Assembly (NCBI RefSeq): GCF_013186535.1
Contig: NZ_JABMCZ010000001.1
Location: 2,108,001 to 2,172,000 of the forward strand
DNA: 64,000 bases
Origin: Nocardia terpenica
Lineage (GTDB): Bacteria; Actinomycetota; Actinomycetes; Mycobacteriales; Mycobacteriaceae
Direction of reading: 5' to 3'
The notes under the pieces are model-generated. The model worked only from the letters and a program-made list of their open reading frames with translations. It was not told the DNA's origin and did not search any database. A program made the position numbers and the translations under genes. Of this stretch, positions 34,457 to 43,211 are shown piece after piece. Within the stretch, counting starts at the first letter, position 1, and each line of letters begins with the position of its first letter.

Positions 34457-35853
34457 GAGCGCACGTCCTCGTCGGCCGGGGCGGGCCAGCGCGCGCCGTT
34501 GTCCCAGTAGTGCCGGATCTCCTCGAGCCTGCGGCCCTTGGTCTCCGGCGCGTACCGGTACACGAAGGCGAACCCGGCCACCGCCAGCAGCCCGAAGACC
34601 GCGAATGTGCCCGCGCCGCCGAGGGATTGGAGCATGGTGAGGAACAGGCCCGCCACGATGGCATTGGCGACCAGATCGGAGGTGAGCATCGCGCTCGACC
34701 CCATCGACCGCAGCCGCGCCGGGAAGCTCTCGCCCGCATACACCCACACCAGCGAGCCGAACCCGAAGGTGAAGCCGACAGTGAACAGCAGCACGCCGAC
34801 GAACCCGAGCACCGTCAGCACCCCGCCGAAGTTCGAACCGGTCACAAACACCGCGATGAGCAGGATATTGGCCGCGATCATCATGGCGATGCCGGACAGC
34901 AGGATCGGACGGCGGCCGAGCCGGTCCACCAGCACCAGCGCGGCCAGCACTGCCAGCAGCGCCGCCACCTGCACCAGCGCGGGCAGCACGAGCAGCGCGA
35001 AATGGCCGTGGAAACCCATGGATTCGAACAGCCGGGGACTGTAGTAGACGATCGCGTTGATGCCGGTGATCTGAATGAAGAAGCCGAGCCCGACCACGAA
35101 GACGGTGGCCCGCAGGTACGGCCGCCGCAACATCTCCCGCAGCGCGCCGCCGGACTCCTCGCGCAGGCTCTGCTGGATCTCGGCGAGCTCGGCCTCGGCG
35201 TCGGCCTCCGGTTCGACCTGCCGCAGCACCCGCCGGGCCTGCTCGATGCGGCCCTTCATCACGTACCAGCGCGCGGTGTCGGGCAGCCGGAGCAGCAGTA
35301 CCGTGGTGAACACCGCCGGAATCGCCGCCAGCCCCAGCATCCAGCGCCAGCTGTGCGAACCGGCCAGCAGATACGCCGCCAGATACCCGATGATGATGCC
35401 GATCACCGTCGCGACCTGGTACGCCACCAGCAGCGCGCCGCGCACCCGCACCGGCGCGGACTCGGCCACGAACACCGGCACCACGACCACCGAGATCCCG
35501 ATGGTCAGCCCCAGCGCCAGCCGCGCCACCACCAGCATCGGCAGCGACACCGACAGCGCCCCCAGCACCGCGAAGACCGCGTAGGTCGAGGCGACCAGCA
35601 CCATCGACTTCTTGCGCCCGATCCGGTTGGCGAGCCAGCCGCCGCCGATCGCGCCCAGGATCTCGCCGATCACCACCACCGTGGTCAGCAGCTCCTGCTG
35701 CCGGGTGGTCAGGTCGAACTCGTCGGTGATGAACAGCAGCGCGCCGGCGATATTGGACAGGTCGTAGCCGTAGATCACCCCGACGCTGGCGGCCGCGGCG
35801 CCTACCAGCACCCCCAGACGGGACGATGCCCGCAGCTCGTCGACGAACCGCAT
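34453..35853 (-). CDS. MFS sugar porter, likely GlcNAc permease
   Basis: The protein has 466 residues with twelve membrane helices. Sugar-porter signatures: YGYDLSNIAGALLFI, GGWLANRIGRKKSMV (loop 2-3), RLALGLTIGISVVVVPVF (PxxxxE region follows), FIQITGINAIVYYSPRLFES (QQxxGxNxxxYY) and the C-terminal PETKGRRLEEI. Proton symport of a monosaccharide is the family function. The first gene of the nag operon, it should import GlcNAc. Twin operators of the divergent GntR regulator lie just upstream. Use of an MFS porter instead of a PTS or ABC system is the notable point. Confidence 0.92.
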   Translation of the reverse strand: MRFVDELRASSRLGVLVGAAAASVGVIYGYDLSNIAGALLFITDEFDLTTRQQELLTTVVVIGEILGAIGGGWLANRIGRKKSMVLVASTYAVFAVLGALSVSLPMLVVARLALGLTIGISVVVVPVFVAESAPVRVRGALLVAYQVATVIGIIIGYLAAYLLAGSHSWRWMLGLAAIPAVFTTVLLLRLPDTARWYVMKGRIEQARRVLRQVEPEADAEAELAEIQQSLREESGGALREMLRRPYLRATVFVVGLGFFIQITGINAIVYYSPRLFESMGFHGHFALLVLPALVQVAALLAVLAALVLVDRLGRRPILLSGIAMMIAANILLIAVFVTGSNFGGVLTVLGFVGVLLFTVGFTFGFGSLVWVYAGESFPARLRSMGSSAMLTSDLVANAIVAGLFLTMLQSLGGAGTFAVFGLLAVAGFAFVYRYAPETKGRRLEEIRHYWDNGARWPAPADEDVRS

Positions 35854-35885
35854 GTTCTTCGCCTCTCACCGTTGATCAGGAAAAG

Positions 35886-35932
35886 AATTGGTGTATACCA
35901 ATTTGCCGAGGACGAGATTGGCATACACCAAT
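35886..35932. promoter_or_regulatory. Twin operator boxes of the DasR-like regulator
   Basis: AATTGGTGTATACCAATT (35886-35903) is a perfect 18-bp palindrome. ATTGGCATACACCAAT (35917-35932) is the same site in the other orientation with one changed base. Their centres are 30 bp apart, close to three helical turns. The pair lies between the nag operon and the divergent GntR gene, so one regulator could control both. The pattern resembles but is not identical to Streptomyces dre sites. Confidence 0.85.
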
Positions 35933-35972
35933 TCCCGCGTCAAGCGACAGGGTGGACGGTAGGTTTTACGGC

Positions 35973-36701
35973 ATGGGTAACGTCACCGGGACTGCTCCTG
36001 GATCCACGCAGTCCCAACCCCGGTACTACGGCACCAAGCTGGCGCTGCGCGAACTCATCGGCACCATGCAGCCGTCGGCCGCGCTGCCGCCGGAGCGCGT
36101 GCTCGCCGAGCGGCTGGGCACCTCGCGGACCACGCTGCGCAAGGCGCTGGCCGAGCTCGCCGCCGAGGGGCTGCTGCGCCGGGTGCAGGGCAGCGGCACC
36201 TTCGTCGCGCCGCCGAAGATCGTCCACCTGCAACAGCTGACCTCGCTGACCGACGACATCACCGCGCAGGGCCTGGACATCGGCTCGCGCGTGCTGGCAC
36301 TGACCAGGGTGCCCGCCGACGACACGGTGGCGGACCAGCTCGACATCACACCCCGGCGGCGGGTGCACCGGCTGGAGCGACTGCGCATGGTCGGCGGCGA
36401 ACCGCTGGCCCTCGAGGTCGCCTACCTCGCCGACCCGCTGCCCGGCCTCGCCCGCCGCCTGGCCGACAACGGCTCGCTGTACGCGACCCTGCGCGACTGC
36501 TACGGCATCGAGATCGCCGCGGTGGAGGACACCGTCGAGACCACCCTCACCACCCCCGAGGAGGCGAGCCTGCTCGACGTCGCGGTCGGCTCGCCCATGC
36601 TCCTGGTGCATCGCCGCGCCCGCGACCCGCACGGCCGCCCGATCGAGTGGACGCGATCGGTATACCGGGGCGATCGCTTCCGCTTCGTCGCACACGCGTG
36701 A
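35973..36701 (+). CDS. GntR/HutC-family regulator (DasR/NagR-like)
   Basis: The protein has 242 residues. Winged helix ~20-90 (ALPPERVLAERLGTSRTTLR, GLLRRVQGSGTFVAPPK), then a UTRA effector domain ~100-240 (RVHRLERLRMVGGEPLALEV, YLADPLPGL, CYGIEIAAVEDTVETTLTTP, EWTRSVYRGDRFRF). DasR and NagR of this family respond to GlcN-6-P or GlcNAc-6-P. It is divergent from the GlcNAc operon with two matching palindromes in between. The open frame continues 49 codons upstream across the operators, so the ATG at 35973 is the sensible start. Confidence 0.92.
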   Translation: MGNVTGTAPGSTQSQPRYYGTKLALRELIGTMQPSAALPPERVLAERLGTSRTTLRKALAELAAEGLLRRVQGSGTFVAPPKIVHLQQLTSLTDDITAQGLDIGSRVLALTRVPADDTVADQLDITPRRRVHRLERLRMVGGEPLALEVAYLADPLPGLARRLADNGSLYATLRDCYGIEIAAVEDTVETTLTTPEEASLLDVAVGSPMLLVHRRARDPHGRPIEWTRSVYRGDRFRFVAHA

Positions 36702-36728
36702 GCCCGTGCACTACGTGCACGGGCTCAC
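36698..36728 (+). terminator. Strong stem-loop after the GntR gene
   Basis: GTGAGCCCGTGCAC - TAC - GTGCACGGGCTCAC: fourteen perfect pairs with a three-base loop. The 5' arm starts one base before the stop codon. There is no T tract, as is usual for GC-rich actinomycetes. Likely a terminator or a 3' stabiliser. Confidence 0.75.
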
Positions 36729-36734
36729 GCCGTC

Positions 36735-36809
36735 GGTTCTCGAATTACCCACGGCTGGCCGGGATCTGGCTTATCCGTGACCGTTGGTCCTCGAATTACC
36801 CACGACTGC
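36735..36809. repeat. 24-bp direct repeat, two copies
   Basis: GGTTCTCGAATTACCCACGG (36735 onward) and GGTCCTCGAATTACCCACGA (36786 onward) match at all but a few bases over 24 bp and start 51 bp apart. They lie between the GntR terminator and the end of the convergent secreted-protein gene. Function unknown. Confidence 0.6.
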
Positions 36810-36815
36810 TGGAGG

Positions 36816-37466
36816 TCACGGGCCGACCGTGACCTGCTGCGAGGGGTTGGTGGTGTCGGTCAGGGCGAAGGTGGCCGATACCGTGCCGGAGGTGGAGCCG
36901 GTGGGGCAGACCGGGTCGCCGGTCACCGAGATCGGTACGGACGCATTGGTGGTGGACACCGTCGAGGGGCTGCCGTTGGTGAATGTGCCTGTGGCCGAGG
37001 CGGGCCCGTCCGGGGCGACCACGGTGGTGCACGACGCGATCCCGGTGCCCGTGATCGTCATGCCACCCTGCGGAATGGTCAGGCTGCCCGCGATCGGCGA
37101 CCCGTTCTGCACCGACACCGCCCAGGTCCCGGAGGTGGTCACGCTGATGTTCAACCCCGGCAGACTGGACGTGCAGCCACTGATCGTCGGTGCCGCGATC
37201 TGCACCGACACCGGCCCGCTCGGATTCGAATTGCCCGGCGCCGCAGGCACGGCCCCGCTGGTGGTCACGGTCGTGCAGGTCACCGAGACGGGCCCGGCCG
37301 TCGCGGTGATCGGCCCCTGATTGGTGGCCGTGACGGAGTCGCCCGCCGGACTGACCGTGGTCGACCCGGCATCGGCCTGCGCCGACCCGGCGCCGACCGC
37401 CATCGCGGCCGTCGCACAACTCACCGCGACCAACGACACCCGAGCGAAGGACAGTTTGCTCAACAT
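36816..37466 (-). CDS. Secreted protein of unknown function, Thr/Ser/Gly-rich
   Basis: The protein has 216 residues. Signal peptide ~1-32 (core VSLVAVSCATAAMAVGAGSA, cleavage AQA-DA). The mature part is very rich in Thr, Ser, Val and Gly, beta-rich, with a few cysteines (VTCTTVTTSG, SGCTSSLPG, ASCTTVV, DPVCPTG) that can pair. No charged catalytic cluster is visible. This composition resembles secreted or surface beta proteins of nocardiae, but I cannot name a family. The ATG at 37466 is followed directly by a typical KLSFARV signal start. Upstream lies a long AT-richer gap without genes. Confidence 0.8.
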   Translation of the reverse strand: MLSKLSFARVSLVAVSCATAAMAVGAGSAQADAGSTTVSPAGDSVTATNQGPITATAGPVSVTCTTVTTSGAVPAAPGNSNPSGPVSVQIAAPTISGCTSSLPGLNISVTTSGTWAVSVQNGSPIAGSLTIPQGGMTITGTGIASCTTVVAPDGPASATGTFTNGSPSTVSTTNASVPISVTGDPVCPTGSTSGTVSATFALTDTTNPSQQVTVGP

Positions 37467-37978
37467 TACGCACTCCTCTGAGATTCCCGGAGATTCACAC
37501 CGGTGAACCGAATGAGCGAAACGACAGTGAAAGGAACTGGACTGTCGATTCAGAAGTTACGGCGCGCCCAGGTACCGCAGCAATACTCGGAACACGAGTT
37601 TTTCGCATGTTTCCCCCCACGCCGAACCCGGTGCGCCCCAACGGAAATGGGATATATACTGAAGAGTTCCCAACGCCCCGGAATCATCAATGTTCCCCCC
37701 GATTCCACTTCCATCGGGAAGAATCATGGTAAAATGTCAAGAGGACTGCGCACATTCAAGATCCGGCCCTATCCGACCGGTCTTCCTCGGCAAACGCATA
37801 ACTTCCGTCGAATCTACGAACCCCTGTGCCGCAACGCAACTCGCGCCGCTTTGCACACTCGTCCGCTCGCGACACCTGTGCGCGCATCAATGAAATGCTT
37901 GAGCATCCGGGCGCCGCACACCCAATAGATACCCACCCTGATTATTGGATATGCCTTGATACGCAAGGCATCTCGCGC
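37467..37978. other. 512-bp intergenic region, AT-richer, no gene seen
   Basis: The stretch upstream of the secreted-protein gene is visibly lower in GC than the rest of the window and contains homopolymer C runs. One open frame (37503-37928, plus) crosses it, but its codons lack the GC-ending bias of real genes here and it has no family features. It probably holds the promoter and a long leader of the minus-strand gene at 36816-37466. I see no RNA gene. Confidence 0.5.
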
Positions 37979-39031
37979 CTACTTCTCGCGCGCCGGAATA
38001 GCCCGCACCAGATCGATCCCGCGCCCCAGATTGTCCAGGCGGTCCCGCATCGTATTCCCCGCCGGATACAGCCGGACCGTGTCCACCCCCGTGTCGGACC
38101 AGGTTTGCAGGCGGGTGCGGAGCATGGGTTCGGTGCCTATCAGGGTGGTGGCGAGGACCATGTCGTCGGTGACCAGGGCGGTGGCGGCGGCGCGGTCGCC
38201 TGCCTGCCAGTGGGTGCGGATGGCGGCGGCCACGTCGGACCAGCCCTGGCGGCTGTAGGCGTCGTTGTAGAAATTGGTGGAGGCCGAGCCCATGCCGCCC
38301 AGGGAGAAGGCCAATTCGCGCTTGCGGGTCGCGAGGACCTCGGTGAGTTGGTGTTCGTCGGCGACGATATTGATTTCGGCGCCCTGGCAGACGTCGAGAT
38401 CGGCGCGGGTGCGGCCCGCGCGGGCCAGGCCGGTGTCCAGGTGGGTGAAGTAGGCGGCGGCGCCCTCGGGAACGAAACTGGTGCCGAGCCAGCCGTCGGC
38501 GATCTCGCCGGTGAGCTCCAGCATTTTCGGCGACAGGGCCGCCAGGTAGAGGGGTACCGAGGTCGGCGGCAGGCTCAGCCGCATCGGGCGGCCCTCGCCG
38601 CCGGGCAGCGGGATGGCGAACCGGTCGCCGGTGAAGGAGATCTTCCCACCGGTGCAGGCGGCGCGGATGATCTGCACGGTCTCGCGCATGCGGCGCAGCG
38701 GGCGGGCGAACGAAACCCCGTGCAGCCCCTCGATGACCTGCGGGCCCGAGGCGCCCAGCCCCAGCAGGAACCGGCCGCCGGACAGGTGCGCCAGCGTCAT
38801 CGCCGTCTGCGCGATGACCACCGGCGTGCGGGTGCCGAGCTGAATGACGCCGGAACCCAACAGGATTCGCTCCGTCCGGGCCGCCAGATAGCCCAGCGGC
38901 GAGGGGGCGTCGGCGCCCCACGCCTCGGCGACCCAGCAGATGTCGAGGCCCAGCCGCTCCGCCTCGACCACGTATTCGGTGAGCTCGCGCCAGTTTCCGG
39001 CCGATCCCTCGATCGTCGTCGCGGTGCGCAT
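37979..39031 (-). CDS. LLM-class (F420-type) oxidoreductase
   Basis: The protein has 350 residues with a luciferase-like TIM barrel: WVAEAWGADAPSPLGYLAAR, LGSGVIQLGTRTPVVIAQTA, LSGGRFLLGLGASGPQVIEG and PLYLAALSPKMLELTGEIADG. The spacing fits the F420-dependent tetrahydromethanopterin-reductase-like group of mycobacteria and nocardiae. Substrate unknown. The start at 39031 shares a base with the stop of the SRPBCC gene, implying cotranscription. The frame remains open upstream but is non-coding there. Confidence 0.88.
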   Translation of the reverse strand: MRTATTIEGSAGNWRELTEYVVEAERLGLDICWVAEAWGADAPSPLGYLAARTERILLGSGVIQLGTRTPVVIAQTAMTLAHLSGGRFLLGLGASGPQVIEGLHGVSFARPLRRMRETVQIIRAACTGGKISFTGDRFAIPLPGGEGRPMRLSLPPTSVPLYLAALSPKMLELTGEIADGWLGTSFVPEGAAAYFTHLDTGLARAGRTRADLDVCQGAEINIVADEHQLTEVLATRKRELAFSLGGMGSASTNFYNDAYSRQGWSDVAAAIRTHWQAGDRAAATALVTDDMVLATTLIGTEPMLRTRLQTWSDTGVDTVRLYPAGNTMRDRLDNLGRGIDLVRAIPAREK

Positions 39032-39543
39032 CAGCGCTCCCGTTCCAGCAGATCCTTGACGGCGGCGAGATTGGCCCGCATCCCGGCCTCGAACTCCCGC
39101 AGCCGGACGAACACGATCTTCTGCTCCCGGTCGGGCATGGCGTCGATCGCCAGGCTCAGCCCGGACCGGGCCGGGCCGATCTGCGCCCACTGCCGCAGCA
39201 CCGTGCCGTCACCGTCCGGCCGCAGGGTGAAACGCCATATGCTGGAAGGGTATTCGGGATCGCCCACGGCCCAGGCGAACCGCTCCGGCGGCGCGCACTC
39301 CACGATGGTGCTGATCGTGTCCCAGTCGCCCAGCGCCTCGTGCCGATTGTGCCCGACGAACCGGTTGCCCAGCCGCGATTCCGTTGCGCCGTCGAGCCAT
39401 TCGACGCCCCGCAACTCGGTGCTGAGCGTCGGCATCAGGTGAATGTCGCTGATGCGGTCCCAGACCCGCCGCGGCGGGGCCGCGATGCGGGTCTCGGCGG
39501 CCACGGTCGGGGTGTCCGCGTACACCTGTCCGGTCCACTCCAT
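39031..39543 (-). CDS. SRPBCC-family protein
   Basis: The protein has 170 residues with a single START/polyketide-cyclase-like fold: AAETRIAAPPRRVWDRISDI at ~13-32, RFVGHNRHEALGDWDTISTIVE, FAWAVGDPEYPSSIWRFTL and a long C-terminal helix (FEAGMRANLAAVKDLLERE). Such proteins bind lipids or act as cyclases or dehydratases; no catalytic residues stand out. Cotranscribed with the LLM oxidoreductase downstream. ATG at 39543 is the first codon of the family region. Confidence 0.87.
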   Translation of the reverse strand: MEWTGQVYADTPTVAAETRIAAPPRRVWDRISDIHLMPTLSTELRGVEWLDGATESRLGNRFVGHNRHEALGDWDTISTIVECAPPERFAWAVGDPEYPSSIWRFTLRPDGDGTVLRQWAQIGPARSGLSLAIDAMPDREQKIVFVRLREFEAGMRANLAAVKDLLERER

Positions 39544-39593
39544 GGCGTCCGCCTCCGTTTCGCGTCGGTACCTCCATCGTGGCACAGCTGGGC

Positions 39594-40139
39594 TCAGCGA
39601 ATCAGCAGCGCTGCCAATTGCGCGAAGGCGACCGCGGCCGTGTTCGGCGCCAGCTGAACACCCTTGACGACCGCGATGATCAGCTCGACGGCCTCGGCGG
39701 TGGTCACCCGTGCGGCCCAGGCATTCTCGGCCGCACCGGCGGTGAGCAGCTCGTGCAGCGAACGCCGCCAATTGGTTTCGTGCTCGTCCAGGATCGCCCG
39801 GACCGCCGGATCCCGGCGCGCCCGCAGGTCCAGTTCGGCGGTGACGGCGAACACCTCCGGAGCCTCGGCGAACAACCGGACCAGATGAGACAGGTAGGCG
39901 CGCAACGTCTCCCCGGCCCCGGCGTGCTCGGGCGGCGTCACCGCCGACCGGCCGATGGCGTAGCGGGCCACCTCGGCGACGATGTGCTGCTTGGTGGGGA
40001 AGTGGTGGTGCAGCGTCGAATGATCGATGCCGATGTCCTCGGCGATCTGCCGCAGCCGCAAGCCCTCGAATCCGTTGCGGGCCAGGCGATCGAAAGCCGC
40101 CCGGACGATATCCGCCCGCCGGTCACCGCGTTCGGGCAC
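39594..40139 (-). CDS. TetR-family regulator
   Basis: The protein has 181 residues. Helix-turn-helix at ~10-52 (IVRAAFDRLARNGFEGLRLR, DHSTLHHHFPTKQHIV). The ligand domain resembles the TetR_C group with LTAGAAENAWAARVTTAEAVE. Start GTG at 40139. It is divergent from an LLM oxidoreductase at 40211, with a palindrome in between, so it probably represses that gene and itself. Confidence 0.9.
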   Translation of the reverse strand: MPERGDRRADIVRAAFDRLARNGFEGLRLRQIAEDIGIDHSTLHHHFPTKQHIVAEVARYAIGRSAVTPPEHAGAGETLRAYLSHLVRLFAEAPEVFAVTAELDLRARRDPAVRAILDEHETNWRRSLHELLTAGAAENAWAARVTTAEAVELIIAVVKGVQLAPNTAAVAFAQLAALLIR

Positions 40140-40175
40140 GCTGTACCTCCTGAGTCGTCGAGCCGGTCGGCACTA

Positions 40176-40195
40176 TCCACCAACCAGTTGGTGGA
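40176..40195. promoter_or_regulatory. Operator of the TetR regulator
   Basis: TCCACCAAC-CA-GTTGGTGGA, nine perfect pairs, sits 36 bases from the TetR start and 15 bases from the LLM start. Extended symmetry (CTA on one side, TAG on the other) continues beyond one offset base. Very likely the operator. Confidence 0.85.
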
Positions 40196-40210
40196 GTAGC
40201 CTACCGGATC

Positions 40211-41071
40211 GTGACCGAGACCAGAACCGCACCGCGGCAATCCCTTCCCGACCGCCGATTCCGCTTCGGTGTGATCGGCGGACCCGACCACACCGGATCG
40301 ACCTGGCGCGCCCTCGCCCGCCGGGCCGAGGGCCTCGGCTATTCGACGCTCTCGATGCCCGACGGGCTGCACCTGCTCGCGCCGCTGCCCGCCGCCACGG
40401 CCGCCGCCGCGGTCACCACCACCCTGCGCGTGGGGACGTTCGTCCTGGCGAGCACCGCGCGCCCGCCGCGGACGGCCGCCTGGGAGGCGCACAGCGTCGT
40501 CGAGCTGACCGGCCACCGCTTCGAACTCGGCATCGGCACCGGCAACCCGGTCATGAATCGGGCGGCCGTGGAAGAGATCGGCCTGCCCGCAACCACTCCC
40601 GCGCAGCGCCTGGCGCAGGTCGAGCAGACCGTCCGGCACCTGCGCGACCTGGAGACCACCCCCGCGACCCCGGTGATGATCGCCGCCGGTGGCCCCCGCT
40701 CGCGCGCCCTGGCGGGTCGGCTCGCCGATATCGTCACCCTCGCCCACCCGCCGCGGGCCACCGCGGCCGATATCGAGCGGATACTCGCCGATATCACCGA
40801 CGCGGCCGGAAACCGTTGCGCGCGGCTCGAATTGCACATGAACGTGCTCGTCGTCGGCGACACCGTCCCGCCCCGCCTCGCCCCGCTGGTCGGCGACGAT
40901 ATCGCCGCCCTGGCCGCCGCCGGTTCACTGCACCTGTTGCGCGGCACGCCCCGGCGGATGGCCGATGAGATACAGCGCCGCCGCGACCGGTTCGGCTTCT
41001 CCTACATCAGCGTCAACGAGCTCTACCTCGATCGGTTCGCCCCCGTCGTCGAACTCCTGAACGGCGCGTGA
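40211..41071 (+). CDS. LLM-class (F420-type) oxidoreductase
   Basis: The protein has 286 residues, shorter than typical. Barrel motifs: RFGVIGGPDHTGSTWRALAR, LGYSTLSMPDGLHLLAPLPA, LRVGTFVLASTARPPRTAAW, GHRFELGIGTGNPVMNR, PVMIAAGGPRSRALAGRLAD and the C-terminal DRFGFSYISVNELYLDRFAP. This pattern matches the TIGR03621-like subgroup, to which the gene at 58591 also belongs. The GTG start sits 15 bases past the TetR operator. Probably derepressed by the TetR ligand; substrate unknown. Confidence 0.87.
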   Translation: MTETRTAPRQSLPDRRFRFGVIGGPDHTGSTWRALARRAEGLGYSTLSMPDGLHLLAPLPAATAAAAVTTTLRVGTFVLASTARPPRTAAWEAHSVVELTGHRFELGIGTGNPVMNRAAVEEIGLPATTPAQRLAQVEQTVRHLRDLETTPATPVMIAAGGPRSRALAGRLADIVTLAHPPRATAADIERILADITDAAGNRCARLELHMNVLVVGDTVPPRLAPLVGDDIAALAAAGSLHLLRGTPRRMADEIQRRRDRFGFSYISVNELYLDRFAPVVELLNGA

Positions 41072-41096
41072 ACCGCAGGGCGCCTGGACCTGGTAT

Positions 41097-41115
41097 ATAG
41101 GGATGCCTTACCTTA
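41097..41115 (+). promoter_or_regulatory. IdeR/DtxR-type iron-box-like site
   Basis: ATAGGGATGCCTTACCTTA matches the IdeR consensus TTAGGTTAGGCTAACCTAA at 12 of 19 positions by my count and lies seven bases before the efe operon start. It suggests iron repression. The match is partial. Confidence 0.5.
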
Positions 41116-41121
41116 TCAATT

Positions 41122-43182
41122 GTGAATTGGGCCGAAGCCGTGCCGAACCTGCTGATCTGTCTGCGGGAAGGCTTGGAAGCAGGACTTGTCGTCACCATCC
41201 TGCTGGCGGCGATCCGGAAGGTGTCGACACCGGAACGACCGGTGTCCGCCGCACCCGTGTGGCTGGGGCTGCTGGGCGCGGTCTCGGTGGCGGCCAGCTT
41301 CGCCGCCGTGCTGACCTACTCGACCGCCGTGCTGTCCAGCTCCGCCCAGGAGGCGATCGGCGGCGCGCTGAGCGTGCTGGCCGTCGGGCTGGTCACCGGC
41401 ATGGTGTTCTGGATGCGCCGCACCGCCGGATCGCTGTCGAAGCAGCTGCGCGGCGAGGTGGCGCGGGCCAGCGCGGTCGGCGCGGGCGCGCTCGCGGTGA
41501 CCGCGTTCCTGGCGGTCGGGCGCGAGGGCCTGGAATCCACGCTGTTCGTGTGGACCGCGATCAAGGCGGCGGGCTCGACGGTCGCCCCGCTGGTCGGCGC
41601 CGCGCTGGGACTGGTGGCCGCGATCGCGCTGTGCTGGTTGCTGTATCGCCAGGCCGTCCGGCTGAACCTGGGCACGTTCTTCAACCGCACCGCGCTGGTG
41701 CTGATCGTCATCGCCGCGGGCGTGCTCGCCTACGGCCTGGGTGACCTCCAGGACGCGGGGCTGCTGCCGGGCGCGCAGTGGATCGCCTTCGACCTCTCCG
41801 CGCACATCGACCCGAATTCGTGGTGGGTGTCGATCATCACCGGCGTCACCGAGCTGACGCCCAAGATGACGGTCCTTCAGGTCGTCGCGTGGCTGGTCTA
41901 TCTGGCCGTGGTGATCCCGCTGTTCCTGCGCGCCGGGCGCACCGCGCCCGAGCCCGCCCCGACCCCCGAGCCCGCGGGCGAACCGGGCCCGGACTGGTGG
42001 GAGCGGGTGGCCGGGCGGCGGCTGCCGGCGGTGGCCGCGGTGCTGGTGCTGGTGCCCGTGCTGGCCGCGGGCGCGGTGATCGCGCTGCTGCCCTCCGGCC
42101 GCTCGGGCGCGGTGGACGCGGTGACGGTGAGCGCGAACTCCTGTGCGCCCGAATGGACCTCGGGCCGGGCCGGGCTGCACACCTTCGCGGTGCAGAACAA
42201 GGGCAAGGTGGCCGGGGAAATTCGGGTACTCGACGCGACCGGCGGGATCGTCGGCGAGATCGAGACATTGGGACCGGCCACCACAGCCGACCTGGTCGCG
42301 ACGCTCGGCAGCGGCGCCTACAGCATGCACTGCCTCATGTCCGGGCAGCCCGAAAAGACCTCGGCCACCGTGCAGATCACCGGGGACGCGCCCGGCGTGG
42401 CCCCGGCGTTCAAGCCCGTCACCGCCGACGATCTCACCGCACCCAACGACGCCTACCAGGCGTACGCGGGACAGGCGCTGACCCGGCTGACCGACACGAT
42501 CACCCGCATCAGGGCCGACCTACAGGCCGGGAACATTGCCGCCGCACAAGCGGATTGGCTTGTCGCACAACAGGATTGGGAGCGCGTCGGCGCGTCCTAC
42601 AACAGCTTCGGCAGCGCGGGCACCGCGGTCGCCGGGCTGCCCGACGGCCTGCCCGGCGGCGTCGCCGACCCGAACTTCACCGGCCTGCGCCGACTGGAAT
42701 ACGGGCTGTGGCACGGTCAGCGGCCCGACGAGCTGATTCCCGTGGTGGACCGGCTCGGCGCCGATATCGCCGCCGTGCGCGCGAACCTGAGCAGCCCCGA
42801 CCTCGCCGGGGACCCCACCAAGCTCTCGGTGCGCGCCCACGAGATCCTGGAAGACGCGCTGCGCGACCATCTTTCGGGCATGGACGACCAGGGCGGCGGC
42901 GCGGCCTACCCGCTCACCCTCGCCGATGTGGAGGTGACCCGCGCGGTCCTGGACATGCTGGGCCCGCTGCTCGACGAGCGGGCGCCGCAGCTGCGCGCCA
43001 CCCTCACCGCCCGCCTGGACACCCTGCGCACCGCGGTGCTCGCCACCCGAGACGCGGGCCGCTGGCGGCCGATCGGGCAGACGCCGCACCCGCAGCGCCA
43101 GGCGGTGCTCGCCGCCATCGGCGATGCGCTCGAGCAGCTCGCGCAGGTGCCGCGGCTGCTGGAAGTGCCCGCCGCCCACTGA
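41122..43182 (+). CDS. EfeU-EfeO fusion: iron permease with cupredoxin and M75 domains
   Basis: The protein has 686 residues. Residues ~1-275 are an FTR1/EfeU permease with the two iron motifs LREGLEAGL (~14-22) and GREGLESTL (~133-141). After a Pro/Glu linker a further membrane helix (~305-330) leads to a cupredoxin-like domain (~345-430, VTVSANSCAPEWTSG, YSMHCLMSG) and an M75 imelysin-like domain (~440-680, VRAHEILEDALRDHL). EfeU and EfeO are normally separate; here permease and periplasmic part are one chain. EfeB follows. The GTG start directly after an iron-box-like site suggests a leaderless or short-leader mRNA. Confidence 0.9.
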   Translation: MNWAEAVPNLLICLREGLEAGLVVTILLAAIRKVSTPERPVSAAPVWLGLLGAVSVAASFAAVLTYSTAVLSSSAQEAIGGALSVLAVGLVTGMVFWMRRTAGSLSKQLRGEVARASAVGAGALAVTAFLAVGREGLESTLFVWTAIKAAGSTVAPLVGAALGLVAAIALCWLLYRQAVRLNLGTFFNRTALVLIVIAAGVLAYGLGDLQDAGLLPGAQWIAFDLSAHIDPNSWWVSIITGVTELTPKMTVLQVVAWLVYLAVVIPLFLRAGRTAPEPAPTPEPAGEPGPDWWERVAGRRLPAVAAVLVLVPVLAAGAVIALLPSGRSGAVDAVTVSANSCAPEWTSGRAGLHTFAVQNKGKVAGEIRVLDATGGIVGEIETLGPATTADLVATLGSGAYSMHCLMSGQPEKTSATVQITGDAPGVAPAFKPVTADDLTAPNDAYQAYAGQALTRLTDTITRIRADLQAGNIAAAQADWLVAQQDWERVGASYNSFGSAGTAVAGLPDGLPGGVADPNFTGLRRLEYGLWHGQRPDELIPVVDRLGADIAAVRANLSSPDLAGDPTKLSVRAHEILEDALRDHLSGMDDQGGGAAYPLTLADVEVTRAVLDMLGPLLDERAPQLRATLTARLDTLRTAVLATRDAGRWRPIGQTPHPQRQAVLAAIGDALEQLAQVPRLLEVPAAH

Positions 43183-43211
43183 CTCTCGTCCCACACACGT
43201 AAGGCTTCAGC

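Noticed and set aside
33539..35869. One 776-codon minus frame covering kinase and permease
   Set aside because: The kinase is only the last 305 codons; the upstream part is a shadow of the permease in another frame.
37503..37928. 141-codon plus-strand open frame in the AT-richer gap
   Set aside because: Codon usage lacks the GC-ending bias of real genes here, and no domain or ribosome site is visible.
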